NCBI RefSeq assembly: GCF_022815645.1
Contig: NZ_JALGRO010000002.1
Location: 62,001 to 126,000 of the forward strand
Reading direction: 5' to 3'
From: Curtobacterium sp. VKM Ac-2922
GTDB taxonomy: Bacteria; Actinomycetota; Actinomycetes; Actinomycetales; Microbacteriaceae
DNA: 64,000 nucleotides
The position numbers and the translations under genes are program-made. Of this stretch, positions 16,674 through 24,370 are shown one piece after another (the stretch's first letter is position 1; each line of letters begins with the position of its first letter). The notes beneath the pieces are model-generated. The model did no database searches. It was given only the letters and a program-made list of their open reading frames with translations, and had not been told where the DNA came from.

Positions 16674-17222
16674 TCACTCGTGCTGGTGCACGTGCACCCA
16701 CCGGCCGCCGAACGCGACGCGGAGATCGTCGCGGAGCCGCCGAGCGAGCGCGACGGCCTGCGCTGTGGTCTGCACCTTCGGCACGATGACCACGCCGGGG
16801 TTGCCGACGGTGCAGGATCCTTCCGTGTCCATGTCGCCAGCGCGGGCCTCCCGGCCGCAGCCGGCACAGACGAAGACCGGCTCCGGAGCACCGTCTGCCC
16901 AGGCGAAGAGCTGCGGGAACGCGAGGTCCCCGTCGACCTCGGTGCCGCACGTCGAGCAACGAGGGCCGCGCATGTCCTCCATCGCGAGCCACAGACCGTC
17001 CGACACCCCGCAGGCGATGGTGCCGCGGTCGTCGTCCGCGCCGACACCGGCGGCTGGTCCGAGGAGATCGGGTTCACGCGCAGGGAAGCGCAGCCGAGCA
17101 ACCTCCGGGTCAGGCGATGCCCAGGCATGCGCGCGGAGCCACGCCCCGACGGCGTCCGCGGTGGCCTCCTGCTGCGCCGCCGGCACGCCCAACGCCACGA
17201 TGAAGTCTCGGTCCGCTCCCAC
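16674..17222 (-). CDS. Zinc-ribbon protein of unknown function (paralogue of 18306)
   Basis: About 182 aa from GTG 17222, chosen because it aligns with the start of the 18306 paralogue; an ATG six codons upstream is possible. The middle carries CSTCG and, 26 residues on, CAGCG, a likely zinc ribbon, and the chain ends GGRWVHVHQHE. The paralogue has CWSC, CTGCG and ends RWAYVHQHR. The sequence DMDTEGSCTVGNPGVVIVPK between ribbon and end is also conserved. I do not recognise the family. It lies divergent to the 17272 gene at the edge of the toxin cassette. Confidence 0.65.
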   Translation of the reverse strand: MGADRDFIVALGVPAAQQEATADAVGAWLRAHAWASPDPEVARLRFPAREPDLLGPAAGVGADDDRGTIACGVSDGLWLAMEDMRGPRCSTCGTEVDGDLAFPQLFAWADGAPEPVFVCAGCGREARAGDMDTEGSCTVGNPGVVIVPKVQTTAQAVALARRLRDDLRVAFGGRWVHVHQHE

Positions 17223-17271
17223 CCGTCCAATGCACCACATGGGTCAGCGGCGGTGGGCGATGATGGTGGGC

Positions 17272-17817
17272 ATGGATGCGACCCAGCTCGAACTCGACGT
17301 GGACGGGACGGCGGCGTGGTCGTCGGCTGAGCCGGAACGCCTGGCGTGGTCGATCGCCGAGAGCGTCCGTGTGCTCACCGCGCTCGGCGGGTGCTACGCC
17401 GGCCCGTGGCAGCTGCGGCACGACCGCTTCCGGCCCGCGGTGGAAGACGTCGCGGCCGTGCCGCTCGAACGACTCGTCGTCGAGGTCGGCTCGCGCCCGG
17501 TCCGCGACGTCGACGACCGGGCGCTGCCCGAGCACGGACACCGCTTCGCGCTCGACAACGGCACGGCGACCCTGCGCGTTTCCGCCACCAGGACGTGGCC
17601 GTCCGTGAGCGTCGCGCCGTTCCGGGCGGCGCGCGGGGATCGCGTCGTGGACGACGCCGTCGTCGCGGCGGCGACCGACCTCCTGACGACCCTCGTGACG
17701 ACCTGGGACGGCGAGTCCGCGCGTGCGCACCACGGACGAACGGTCGTCGCCGAAGTGGTGCCGCCGCGCGTCGCCAAGCTGTCCGAGGCGCGAGACGACG
17801 AGGCGGGGGACATCTGA
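17272..17817 (+). CDS. Unrecognised protein, paralogue of the next gene
   Basis: A 181-aa protein, ATG 17272 (an ATG at 17260 is also in frame). The segment LTALGGCYAGPWQLRHDRFR corresponds to LREAGPAYQGPWRLGAERWE in the next gene, and VEVGSRPVRDVDDRALPEHG to VGRRPERDHLDRVDHG, so the two are tandem paralogues. No domain is recognised. The stop TGA overlaps the next ATG (TGATG), so the pair is coupled. An immunity or toxin-locus accessory role is a guess based on position. Confidence 0.65.
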   Translation: MDATQLELDVDGTAAWSSAEPERLAWSIAESVRVLTALGGCYAGPWQLRHDRFRPAVEDVAAVPLERLVVEVGSRPVRDVDDRALPEHGHRFALDNGTATLRVSATRTWPSVSVAPFRAARGDRVVDDAVVAAATDLLTTLVTTWDGESARAHHGRTVVAEVVPPRVAKLSEARDDEAGDI

Positions 17818-18302
17818 TGGAGCGTGCGCTGCCGTCCGTGATCGTGCGGTGGGAGCGCGGCCGGGTCGTCCGTCCCTCCGACGTCGCGGACCGACTCCGG
17901 ACGACCCTCGCTGCACTCCGCGAGGCTGGTCCGGCGTACCAGGGGCCGTGGCGTCTCGGCGCAGAGCGGTGGGAACCGGAGATGCCCGACGCCGAGGCAC
18001 TCGCTCCGGCGGACCTCGTCGCGGCGGTCGGACGGCGACCGGAGCGGGACCACCTCGACCGGGTCGACCACGGGCAGTCCGGTGGGTACACGGTGGGACT
18101 GACGAACGCCGCGTGGGTCCAGGTCGCCGTCAGGCCGGACCATGTGCGGGTGTCGACACACTGGGTGCAGGATCCCTCAGCGTGGGGCCTGCCGGCGTCG
18201 TCGGTGTGGCCCAGCCTCGCCGCCGCGCTCGGGACGGTCTGGGCCGGCGCCGTGGAGGTGCGGACCCGCGATGCCGTCCTCGCGACCTGGACGCCGACCT
18301 GA
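17817..18302 (+). CDS. Unrecognised protein, paralogue of the previous gene
   Basis: A 161-aa protein starting at ATG 17817, which shares bases with the stop of the previous gene. It has the same layout: an N-terminal helix, the Y-x-GPW-L-x3-R motif (YQGPWRLGAERW), a VG-RP-RD segment, then beta-rich sequence (WVQVAVRPDHVRVSTHWVQD). It converges on the 18306 gene with only three bases between the stops. No function can be assigned. Confidence 0.65.
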   Translation: MERALPSVIVRWERGRVVRPSDVADRLRTTLAALREAGPAYQGPWRLGAERWEPEMPDAEALAPADLVAAVGRRPERDHLDRVDHGQSGGYTVGLTNAAWVQVAVRPDHVRVSTHWVQDPSAWGLPASSVWPSLAAALGTVWAGAVEVRTRDAVLATWTPT

Positions 18303-18305
18303 CGC

Positions 18306-18866
18306 TCAGCGGTGCTGGTGCACGTACGCCCACCGGTTCGGGAACGCCAGTCGGAGTTCGTCGATGAGCCGGACCGCCATCGCCGGCCCGTCGTGGTCCG
18401 GCGTGATGAGCACCAGGCCGGGGTTCCCGAAGACGAGGGAGGCCGACACGTCCATGTCGCCGGCCAGCGACACGGCCCCGCACCCGGTGCACGTGTAGAC
18501 CGGTTCGTCGCCGTCGATCCAGTCGCCGAGTCGGCTCACGTCATCGTCGTCAGCAACGGTCGTGCGACAGGACCAGCACGAGGGCCCCTCCATCGAGTCG
18601 ACTGCGTCCCACATCGGGTCGCCGACGCCGCAGGACACCGTGCCGATCAGGGTGTCCCGAGCCCGGCCGGGCCGGTCCATCAGGAAGTCGTCGGCCCGTT
18701 CAGCGAGGAGGTCGGGCTCGCCGGACGGGAACTCGAGCGCCGCTGCTGCCGGGTCGGGTCGCGCCCACCCGGTCGACCGGAGCCACGCCGTGACGGCGTC
18801 GGCCAGGGCCTGTTGATCGATGGACGGCACGTCCAGCGCGACGAGGAGTTCGCGGTGTTCGCTCAT
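18306..18866 (-). CDS. Zinc-ribbon protein of unknown function (paralogue of 16674)
   Basis: A 186-aa protein, ATG 18866 with AAGGA eight bases upstream. It opens MSEHRELLVALDVPSIDQQA and contains two Cys pairs, CWSC and CTGCG, about 29 residues apart, probably binding zinc, then VFGNPGLVLITPDHDG and the terminal RWAYVHQHR shared with the 16674 protein. Together with 16674 it brackets the two tandem paralogues at 17272 and 17817. The family is not recognised. Confidence 0.65.
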   Translation of the reverse strand: MSEHRELLVALDVPSIDQQALADAVTAWLRSTGWARPDPAAAALEFPSGEPDLLAERADDFLMDRPGRARDTLIGTVSCGVGDPMWDAVDSMEGPSCWSCRTTVADDDDVSRLGDWIDGDEPVYTCTGCGAVSLAGDMDVSASLVFGNPGLVLITPDHDGPAMAVRLIDELRLAFPNRWAYVHQHR

Positions 18867-18902
18867 GGTGCGGTCCTTGCAGGCCGGTTCGCAACCAGAG
18901 CA

Positions 18903-18946
18903 CGGACAGGAGGCGCCGTGCGGGCCCGCACCGCGCCTCCCGTCCG
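18903..18946. terminator. Terminator hairpin between the zinc-ribbon gene and the AKR gene
   Basis: Arms of about 22 nt beginning CGGACAGGAGGCGCCGTGCG meet at CGGGCCCG without a loop of more than a few bases; a few mismatches occur in the outer part. It is a member of the GGAGGC hairpin family. Confidence 0.75.
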
Positions 18947-18963
18947 CCGGTCGCGTCCGTGAC

Positions 18964-19935
18964 TCACCAGGCGAAGTCCTCCGGCGACGTCTTGTGGCCG
19001 GGGAACAGCTCGTCCAGGCGCGCGAGCGCCGCGTCGTCGAGGTGGACGTCCGTCGCGCGGACGGCCGACTCCCACTGCTCCATCGTGCGCGGGCCGGTGA
19101 TCGGCGCCGTCACACCCGGCTGGTGGAGCAGCCACGCCAGGGCGAGCTCGCCGGGGGTGTGTCCGAGGTCCTTCGCGAGGGCCTCGTACGCCGTCAGCTG
19201 GTCACGGTGTCCCTCGACGTACTCGGCGCTGCGGCCGGACAGACGGCGCGAGCCCTGCTCGGTCTTCTCGATGATGCCGCCGAGCAGGCCACCCTGCAGC
19301 GGCGACCACGGGATCAGGCCGAGGCCGTAGTGGCGTGCAGCGGGCAGGACCTCGCGCTCGACGTCACGGACGACGAGGTTGTAGATCGACTGCTCGCTGA
19401 CCAGACCGAGGAAGTTGCGGTGCTTCGCGGCTTCTTGCGCCTGGGCGATGTGCCAGCCGGCGAAGTTCGACGAGCCGACGTACAGCACCTTGCCCTGCTG
19501 GACAGCGAGATCCATGGCCTGCCAGATCTCGTCCCAGGGGGTGTCCCGGTCGACGTGGTGCATCTGGTACAGGTCTATGTGGTCCGTCTGCAGGCGGCGC
19601 AGTGACGCGTCGAGCGACTGCCGGATGTTGTAGGCCGACAGCTTGCCGCCGTTCGGCCACTCGATCATCTCGCCGTAGACCTTGGTGGCCAGGACGGTCT
19701 TCTCGCGACGTCCGCCGCCCTTGGCGAACCAGCGGCCGATGATCTCCTCGGTGGCACCCTTGCCCACCGAGCCGCCGTAGCCGTTGGCGGTGTCGAAGAA
19801 GTTCACGCCGAGCTCGTGCGCCCGGTCCATGATCGCGTGCGAGTCGTCCTCGCTGGTCTCCGGTCCGAAGTTCATGGTGCCGAGCACTGCTCGTGACACC
19901 GACAGCCCTGTCCGTCCGAGGTGTGTGTAGTCCAT
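18964..19935 (-). CDS. Aldo/keto reductase
   Basis: A 323-aa NADPH-dependent oxidoreductase of the AKR superfamily (TIM barrel). The catalytic tetrad is visible: Asp and Tyr in FFDTANGYGG, Lys in LATKVYG and His in QMHHVDRDTPWDE. SEQSIYNLVVRDVEREVLPA and the late ITGPRTMEQWESAV form the cofactor side and are typical of the Gfo-independent YghZ/IolS-like group. It would reduce small aldehydes or ketones; the substrate is unknown. A 76-bp copy of its 3' end is found at 11196. Confidence 0.92.
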   Translation of the reverse strand: MDYTHLGRTGLSVSRAVLGTMNFGPETSEDDSHAIMDRAHELGVNFFDTANGYGGSVGKGATEEIIGRWFAKGGGRREKTVLATKVYGEMIEWPNGGKLSAYNIRQSLDASLRRLQTDHIDLYQMHHVDRDTPWDEIWQAMDLAVQQGKVLYVGSSNFAGWHIAQAQEAAKHRNFLGLVSEQSIYNLVVRDVEREVLPAARHYGLGLIPWSPLQGGLLGGIIEKTEQGSRRLSGRSAEYVEGHRDQLTAYEALAKDLGHTPGELALAWLLHQPGVTAPITGPRTMEQWESAVRATDVHLDDAALARLDELFPGHKTSPEDFAW

Positions 19936-20038
19936 GTGTCTGGTCTACCCCGTGCTCGCTGCGTCCTGACAGGCCCTGCGAGTACCGGTGACGACAGACG
20001 ACGGACATCCGAGCCGCCGCCACAGGGAGGAGCACACC

Positions 20039-20407
20039 ATGCCCGCTGATGACGACCTGCCCGGCACGCTGCTGCGTTCGCCGGAGCATGCCCAGGCGAT
20101 CTACGCCGCGGCGCGGAAGTCCGCCGAGGCCGAGTACGGCGAGGGGGAACGTGCCGGCCGCACGGCCTGGGCGGCGGTGAAGCACGAGTACGAGAAGGTC
20201 GGGGACCACTGGGAGGCGAAGGAGTCCTCGGGGCCGTCGGACTCCGGCGCGACCCAGGAGGGCGTCGACGCCACTGCGACGAAGGCGCACCTGATGGAGA
20301 TCGCGAAGCGCCTGGACGTCCGCGGACGGTCGTCGATGGACAAGGGTCAGCTGATCGAGGCGATCAAGCGAGCGAACCGGGCGGCGAGCGCGGCCGCACG
20401 GCGGTGA
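20039..20407 (+). CDS. ChaB family protein with a Rho N-terminal-like domain
   Basis: A 122-aa protein. ATG 20039 has GGGAGGAG upstream. Residues 1-60 are a ChaB domain (LLRSPEHAQAIYAAARKSAE), named after a regulator of the cation transporter ChaA, although most homologues are uncharacterised. Residues about 80-115 (THLMEIAKRLDVRGRSSMDK type sequence, then QLIEAIKRAN) form a SAP/Rho-N-like nucleic-acid-binding helix pair. The combination is common in actinobacteria. A cytoplasmic stress role is likely but not shown. Confidence 0.85.
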   Translation: MPADDDLPGTLLRSPEHAQAIYAAARKSAEAEYGEGERAGRTAWAAVKHEYEKVGDHWEAKESSGPSDSGATQEGVDATATKAHLMEIAKRLDVRGRSSMDKGQLIEAIKRANRAASAAARR

Positions 20408-20446
20408 CGCATTCCGCGCCGCGCATGCACGGCGCGACGCCCGGAG

Positions 20447-20452
20447 TACCGT
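20447..20452 (+). promoter_or_regulatory. Leaderless -10 box of the FabH-type gene
   Basis: TACCGT lies seven bases before ATG 20460, with no Shine-Dalgarno sequence in the gap, consistent with a leaderless transcript. Confidence 0.55.
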
Positions 20453-20459
20453 TCGTCGG

Positions 20460-21428
20460 ATGAACATCCCTTCCCTCCGCGGCAGCCGGATCCTCGGGTT
20501 CGGACACCACCAGCCATCGCGGGTGCTGGACAACGCAGAACTGTCGACGATGGTCGACACGAACGACGAGTGGATCGTCACCCGTACCGGGATCAGGACC
20601 CGGCACATCGCGGGCGAGGGCGACACCGTCACGTCGATGGCCACCGAGGCCGGCCGTGCGGCCCTCGCCGACGCGGGGCTCGCACCGACGGACGTCGACC
20701 TGGTCGTCGTCGCCTCGACGACCCACCGCGACCGTGCGCCGTACACCGCCGGCCGTGTCGCGGCGGAACTCGGCATGAGCAACGGCCCGGCGCCCATCGA
20801 CATCAACACCGCGTGCAGTGGGTTCGAGTACGCGATGGGCATCGCGGACCAGGCCATCCGGACCGGGAGTGCCGACACCGCGCTCGTGATCGGGTCCGAG
20901 GTGCTGTCCGGCATCGTCGACTGGACCGACCGCTCGACGTGCGTGCTGATCGGCGACGGGGCCGGTGCGACCCTGCTCGGCGTGTCCGAAACCCCGGAGA
21001 TCGGGCCGGTGTCGTGGGGGAGCGTCCCGCACCTGCAGGACGCCGTGCGCGTCAGCGGCGAACCGGAGCGGTTCTCGCAGGAGGGTCGCTCGATCTACCG
21101 GTGGGCGATCACCGAGGCCGAGGGACACGCGCGCAAGGTCGTCCAGCAGGCCGGGCTGACGATGGACGACATCGCGGTGTTCGCGTTCCACCAGGCGAAC
21201 CTGCGGATCATCGAGCCGCTGGTGACGGCACTCGGCGGCGAGTCGAAGTACGTCGTGCGCGACGTCGTCGAGTCGGGCAACACGTCCGCCGCGAGCGTGC
21301 CGCTCGGGCTGTCGAAGGCGTGGGCCCGCGGCGAGCTGCCCGAGGGGGTGCCGGCGCTCCTGTTCGGGTTCGGCGGGGGCTTCGCCCACGCTGGACAGGT
21401 GGTCACCACGCCGGTCCGCGCGCGCTGA
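20460..21428 (+). CDS. Beta-ketoacyl-ACP synthase III family protein
   Basis: A 322-aa thiolase-fold enzyme. The catalytic triad of FabH is complete: C119 in INTACSGFEYA, H244 in FAFHQANLRI and N274 in ESGNTSAASVPL. The N-terminus (VDTNDEWIVTRTGIRTRHIA) is also diagnostic. FabH condenses an acyl-CoA with malonyl-ACP to start fatty-acid synthesis. The gene stands alone, away from fabD, acpP and fabF, so it may be a second, specialised copy rather than the main housekeeping enzyme. Confidence 0.9.
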   Translation: MNIPSLRGSRILGFGHHQPSRVLDNAELSTMVDTNDEWIVTRTGIRTRHIAGEGDTVTSMATEAGRAALADAGLAPTDVDLVVVASTTHRDRAPYTAGRVAAELGMSNGPAPIDINTACSGFEYAMGIADQAIRTGSADTALVIGSEVLSGIVDWTDRSTCVLIGDGAGATLLGVSETPEIGPVSWGSVPHLQDAVRVSGEPERFSQEGRSIYRWAITEAEGHARKVVQQAGLTMDDIAVFAFHQANLRIIEPLVTALGGESKYVVRDVVESGNTSAASVPLGLSKAWARGELPEGVPALLFGFGGGFAHAGQVVTTPVRAR

Positions 21429-21433
21429 GTCGG

Positions 21434-21517
21434 ACGTCTGCGTGATGCGCTCGAGTGTCCGCGCGATGCGCCCGACTGTCGGCGCGATGCGCTGGACGGT
21501 AGGCATGATGCGCTCGA
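21434..21517. repeat. 21-bp tandem repeat, four copies
   Basis: Four consecutive 21-bp units each contain GATGCGC (at 21444, 21465, 21486, 21507) within GCGCGATGCGCNCGA-like sequence. They begin just after the FabH-type stop codon and lead into the hairpin at 21525. The period is a multiple of three, but no gene spans it convincingly. Confidence 0.8.
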
Positions 21518-21524
21518 CCGCCTG

Positions 21525-21570
21525 ACGGACGGGAGGCCCGTGGCTGCCTCGCCACGGACCTCCGGTCCGT
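21525..21570. terminator. Bidirectional terminator hairpin
   Basis: Arms ACGGACGGGAGGCCCGTGGC and GCCACGGACCTCCGGTCCGT, with a few mismatches, flank a TGCCTC loop between the convergent FabH-type and EcsC-like genes. It belongs to the GGAGGC hairpin family. Confidence 0.8.
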
Positions 21571-21597
21571 GCTGCCGGCGACCCGTGTGCCGAGTCG

Positions 21598-22509
21598 TCA
21601 GAGGGCTCGGCCGCCGGGCCGTCCGTCGCGCACGGCACGCTTGTCTGCCTGCTGCTGGCGCTTGTCGGCTTTCTGCTGGAGCTTCCGCTCGCGCCGGTTC
21701 GGCTTGTCCGCGCGACTCGGCGTGCCCGACGACTGCTCGAGAACGATCGGGAAGTGCGCCGGCGGCTCGCCGAAGCCGGTCCTCGATGCCTGGATCACCT
21801 TGCGGCCGAGAGCGTGGTTGCCCAGCCCGCCCACCGCTGCGCCGATGCCGAAGGGCAGCGCGCGACCGAGGATCGACGTGCCCTGGCGTGCGACGAAGCG
21901 CTTGATGAACGAGTCCCGGACCTGCTTCGCGATCCCGCTGACCGCCTGCTGCGGCAGCGACGACGCCACCATCTCGCCCCAGAAGGCCGTGCGCGCCTGA
22001 CCGCCGGCTGCCTGGCCCGCGAGCTGCTTGATGAGCTGCGTGCCCGGGGTGCCGAGGATCATCGCCATCACGAGCGTGCGGGAGCGTTCCGGGTCGTCGA
22101 GGGTGATGCCGTGGACCTCTGTCACGGACTGGGCGAACAGGGCGGTGGCTTCGAGGAACCCGACCGTCTCGGCACCGCTCAGGCCGAAGCTGGCGGCCAT
22201 TCCGATGCCCGGCACGACCGCACTCGCGCCTACTGCCGCACCACCGGTCGTGACCGCGGTCAGGTAGTGGCGTTCGAGGATCTCGATGACCTCGGCCGGG
22301 GTGGCGTCGGGCTTGCGGCGTCGGATGCGATTGACGTGCGCCACCACCGCCGGGCGCTGGACGTCGAGGACACGGTCGAGCATCTTCGCCCAGCCCTTGG
22401 ACGTCGCGGGGACCTGGGTCGGGGGTGCGGACTGGTCGACGGGGGCGGAGGGCAGCGAGACGATCGCCTGGTCCCGCTCGCCCGACCGGTCGTTCTGCTT
22501 CGGGGCCAT
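21598..22509 (-). CDS. EcsC-like protein (tentative)
   Basis: A 303-aa protein with a central region rich in small residues (AVVPGIGMAASFGLSGAETV, then GRALPFGIGAAVGGLGNHAL) that resembles EcsC family proteins, whose function is poorly defined. The C-terminal 45 residues are strongly basic and coiled-coil-like (KLQQKADKRQQQADKRAVRD). ATG 22509 is the only reasonable start. It stands alone, and the 134 bases to the next gene contain nothing recognisable. Confidence 0.6.
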   Translation of the reverse strand: MAPKQNDRSGERDQAIVSLPSAPVDQSAPPTQVPATSKGWAKMLDRVLDVQRPAVVAHVNRIRRRKPDATPAEVIEILERHYLTAVTTGGAAVGASAVVPGIGMAASFGLSGAETVGFLEATALFAQSVTEVHGITLDDPERSRTLVMAMILGTPGTQLIKQLAGQAAGGQARTAFWGEMVASSLPQQAVSGIAKQVRDSFIKRFVARQGTSILGRALPFGIGAAVGGLGNHALGRKVIQASRTGFGEPPAHFPIVLEQSSGTPSRADKPNRRERKLQQKADKRQQQADKRAVRDGRPGGRAL

Positions 22510-22643
22510 GCCGCAACGCTACGCCGGGCACGTGGGAGGGTCGCTGGATGGCTCCGGAACACGCGTCAGTGGAAGTGGGAACCGTGGGTCGTGGCTCGGG
22601 ACGTTGCTCGGGTCGTGGGAGGGGCGCACGAGCGCCACGATGC

Positions 22644-23600
22644 TCAGCGACAGGGCACGCCGGCGCTGACGAGCTTTGCACGAACCACCTCCGGGTCCAT
22701 CAGGTCGGCCCAGGTCAGTCGGACGACACGGCGGACTTCGGCGAAGGAGCGGACGAAGTCCTCGCGCTGCTTCTCGCGCCAGTGGGCATCGGCGGTCGAG
22801 ATGCCGTCGAGCATCGTGGGGTCTTGGTACTTCGCGCGACCATCCACCTCGACCACGACGCCCTGGGTCGGGAACCAGAAGTCCACGATGGCCCGTTGGT
22901 CGCCGGGGCGGGAGAACTCGTGCTGCTGGACCGGATCCGTGGTGCCGAGCTGGCGGAAGCGCACGCGGGCGACCGACTCTGCCGCAGACCCTGACCGCGT
23001 CGATCCCATCGCGATCGCCGTACGTGCTCGTGCGAAGGCCTTCGGTGCCGTTCGGTCGAGTTCCTCGCTGAGCAGTGCGCGCGTTGTGGCCCCCTGCCCG
23101 AGCGCGGCATCGATCATCGGGACCGCCGCCGTCAGGGTCGCCGTGCAAGCGACATCGGCGAGCGTCCTGACCAGCGACGTGACCCGTGCGCCGGCGAACT
23201 CGACGGGGAGCGTAGACGGATGCCGTTCTCGATGTTCGTCGGTGGGCAGCTCGACGACCCCGTGGTGGACCCGGAGGAAGCGACTGCCGTCTGGCCGAGC
23301 ACGGCGCGGGTCGGTCAGGTGTACCTGATCGGGTGGCGGCTCGACGAACGGCAGCGCGTGGACCGCCGCGGCCGAGGCGTGGGAGATGACCCGCGGCGGG
23401 AGAACGAGCGGAGCGGTGGCGCGGACGAGCACGAGGTGGCGTTGCTCGGGGAAGAGCCCTGCCACGTCGGCTGGCCGGACGAGGACGCCGGGTCGGATCG
23501 CGATGTACTCCCCACGATGGACTGCTCGTTGGAGTGCGCGGCGTTCAGCGCTGTCGTGGTGGGCGATGCGGATGAGCGGGACGGTCGGAGCTGCAGACAT
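22644..23600 (-). CDS. AbiEi/DUF559-type protein
   Basis: A 318-aa protein of a kind common in Microbacteriaceae. The N-terminal 150 residues have a winged-helix AbiEi-like start (RIAHHDSAERRALQRAVHRG, YIAIRPGVLV). The C-terminal 110 residues are a DUF559/Vsr-like nuclease-type fold (AIVDFWFPTQGVVVEVDGRA, DAHWREKQREDFVRSF). Such proteins have been compared with antitoxins and with very short patch endonucleases, but activity is unproven. No AbiEii-like nucleotidyltransferase is adjacent. The gene starts 107 bases from the 61-bp repeat array. Confidence 0.65.
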   Translation of the reverse strand: MSAAPTVPLIRIAHHDSAERRALQRAVHRGEYIAIRPGVLVRPADVAGLFPEQRHLVLVRATAPLVLPPRVISHASAAAVHALPFVEPPPDQVHLTDPRRARPDGSRFLRVHHGVVELPTDEHRERHPSTLPVEFAGARVTSLVRTLADVACTATLTAAVPMIDAALGQGATTRALLSEELDRTAPKAFARARTAIAMGSTRSGSAAESVARVRFRQLGTTDPVQQHEFSRPGDQRAIVDFWFPTQGVVVEVDGRAKYQDPTMLDGISTADAHWREKQREDFVRSFAEVRRVVRLTWADLMDPEVVRAKLVSAGVPCR

Positions 23601-23706
23601 GACGACACTGTCGCGCTTCCGGGGCTTGGACCGCGTCGCCGTAGGCCGATCTGTGGATGATGCCCCGAGCCTCCAGGATGTGGAGGAGAGTCGTGCGCCG
23701 CCGATG

Positions 23707-23925
23707 CGACAGGGACGGTGTCGGACGACAGCGAGGTTGTCGCGCGGGTGGCGACGGTCCGCTGGGACGACAGCGACGGTGTCGTACGACAGCGACGATG
23801 TCGCGCGGGTGGCGAGGATCCGCTGGGACGACAGGGACGGTGTCGGACGACAGCGAGGTTGTCGCGCGGGTGGCGAGCATCCGCCCGAACGACAAGGACG
23901 ATGTCGTACGACAGCGACGATGTCG
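23707..23925. repeat. 61-bp tandem repeat array carrying CGACA-N7-TGTCG palindromes
   Basis: Three full and one partial unit of 61 bp. Each holds two 17-bp imperfect palindromes, such as CGACAGCGACGGTGTCG, 19 bp apart, followed by CGCGGGTGGCGA and CCGCTGG. The eight palindromes start at 23707, 23726, 23768, 23787, 23829, 23848, 23890 and 23909. The array fills most of the 377-bp gap between fliW and the AbiEi-type gene. The rest of that gap shows nothing recognisable. Confidence 0.9.
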
Positions 23926-23977
23926 TTCCGAGTCAGCGGCGGGGCGGGCGGCGGGCCGACGCCGCGCCAGCCCCCCC

Positions 23978-24370
23978 CTACGCCCGCGCCAGCTCCGCGC
24001 GCAGCGGAAGGTCCTGGTCCTCGAGGATGAACTGTGCACCGACACCCGTCCGCGCGTTGACGACCACCGGCGCGAGCAGGTTCACCGTCGTGCCGGAGGC
24101 GCCCGGGGTCGCGACCACGAGCAACATCGCCTCGGTCGGGTCGGTCAGCGTGATCGACGCCGCCTGGCTGTCGGACAGCGACGGTGCGTACGACGGCAGG
24201 TGCACGGCGGCGTCGAGCAGGTACAGCCGCGGCTCGGTGACACCCGACGCGGTGGTGCCCGCCCCGACGAGCGTGAACAGCCCGTCGGTGTCGGCGACCG
24301 GCGTCAGGGTGAAGGAGTCGAGCGGCTCGAGGCCGAAGGGTGCGACGGAGAAGGTGAGGGGGATGCTCAT
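23978..24370 (-). CDS. fliW: Flagellar assembly factor FliW
   Basis: A 130-aa protein, ATG 24370. The family core is visible in PFGLEPLDSFTLTPV and in VVATPGASGTTVNLLAPVVV followed by NARTGVGAQFIL. FliW binds flagellin and the translational regulator CsrA, linking flagellin level to its synthesis. Its start overlaps the flgL stop by four bases, placing it last in the flgN-flgK-flgL-fliW operon. csrA is not present in the window. Confidence 0.9.
   Translation of the reverse strand: MSIPLTFSVAPFGLEPLDSFTLTPVADTDGLFTLVGAGTTASGVTEPRLYLLDAAVHLPSYAPSLSDSQAASITLTDPTEAMLLVVATPGASGTTVNLLAPVVVNARTGVGAQFILEDQDLPLRAELARA

Noticed and set aside
6536-19039. Simple recent tandem duplication of the whole toxin locus
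   Set aside because: The reductase tails are 75/76 identical, but the DUF6177, CdiI-like and YezG-like paralogues have diverged far more, so one recent duplication cannot explain all of them.
23707-23925. CRISPR array
   Set aside because: The 61-bp units are contiguous, with no unique spacers between repeats, and there are no cas genes.
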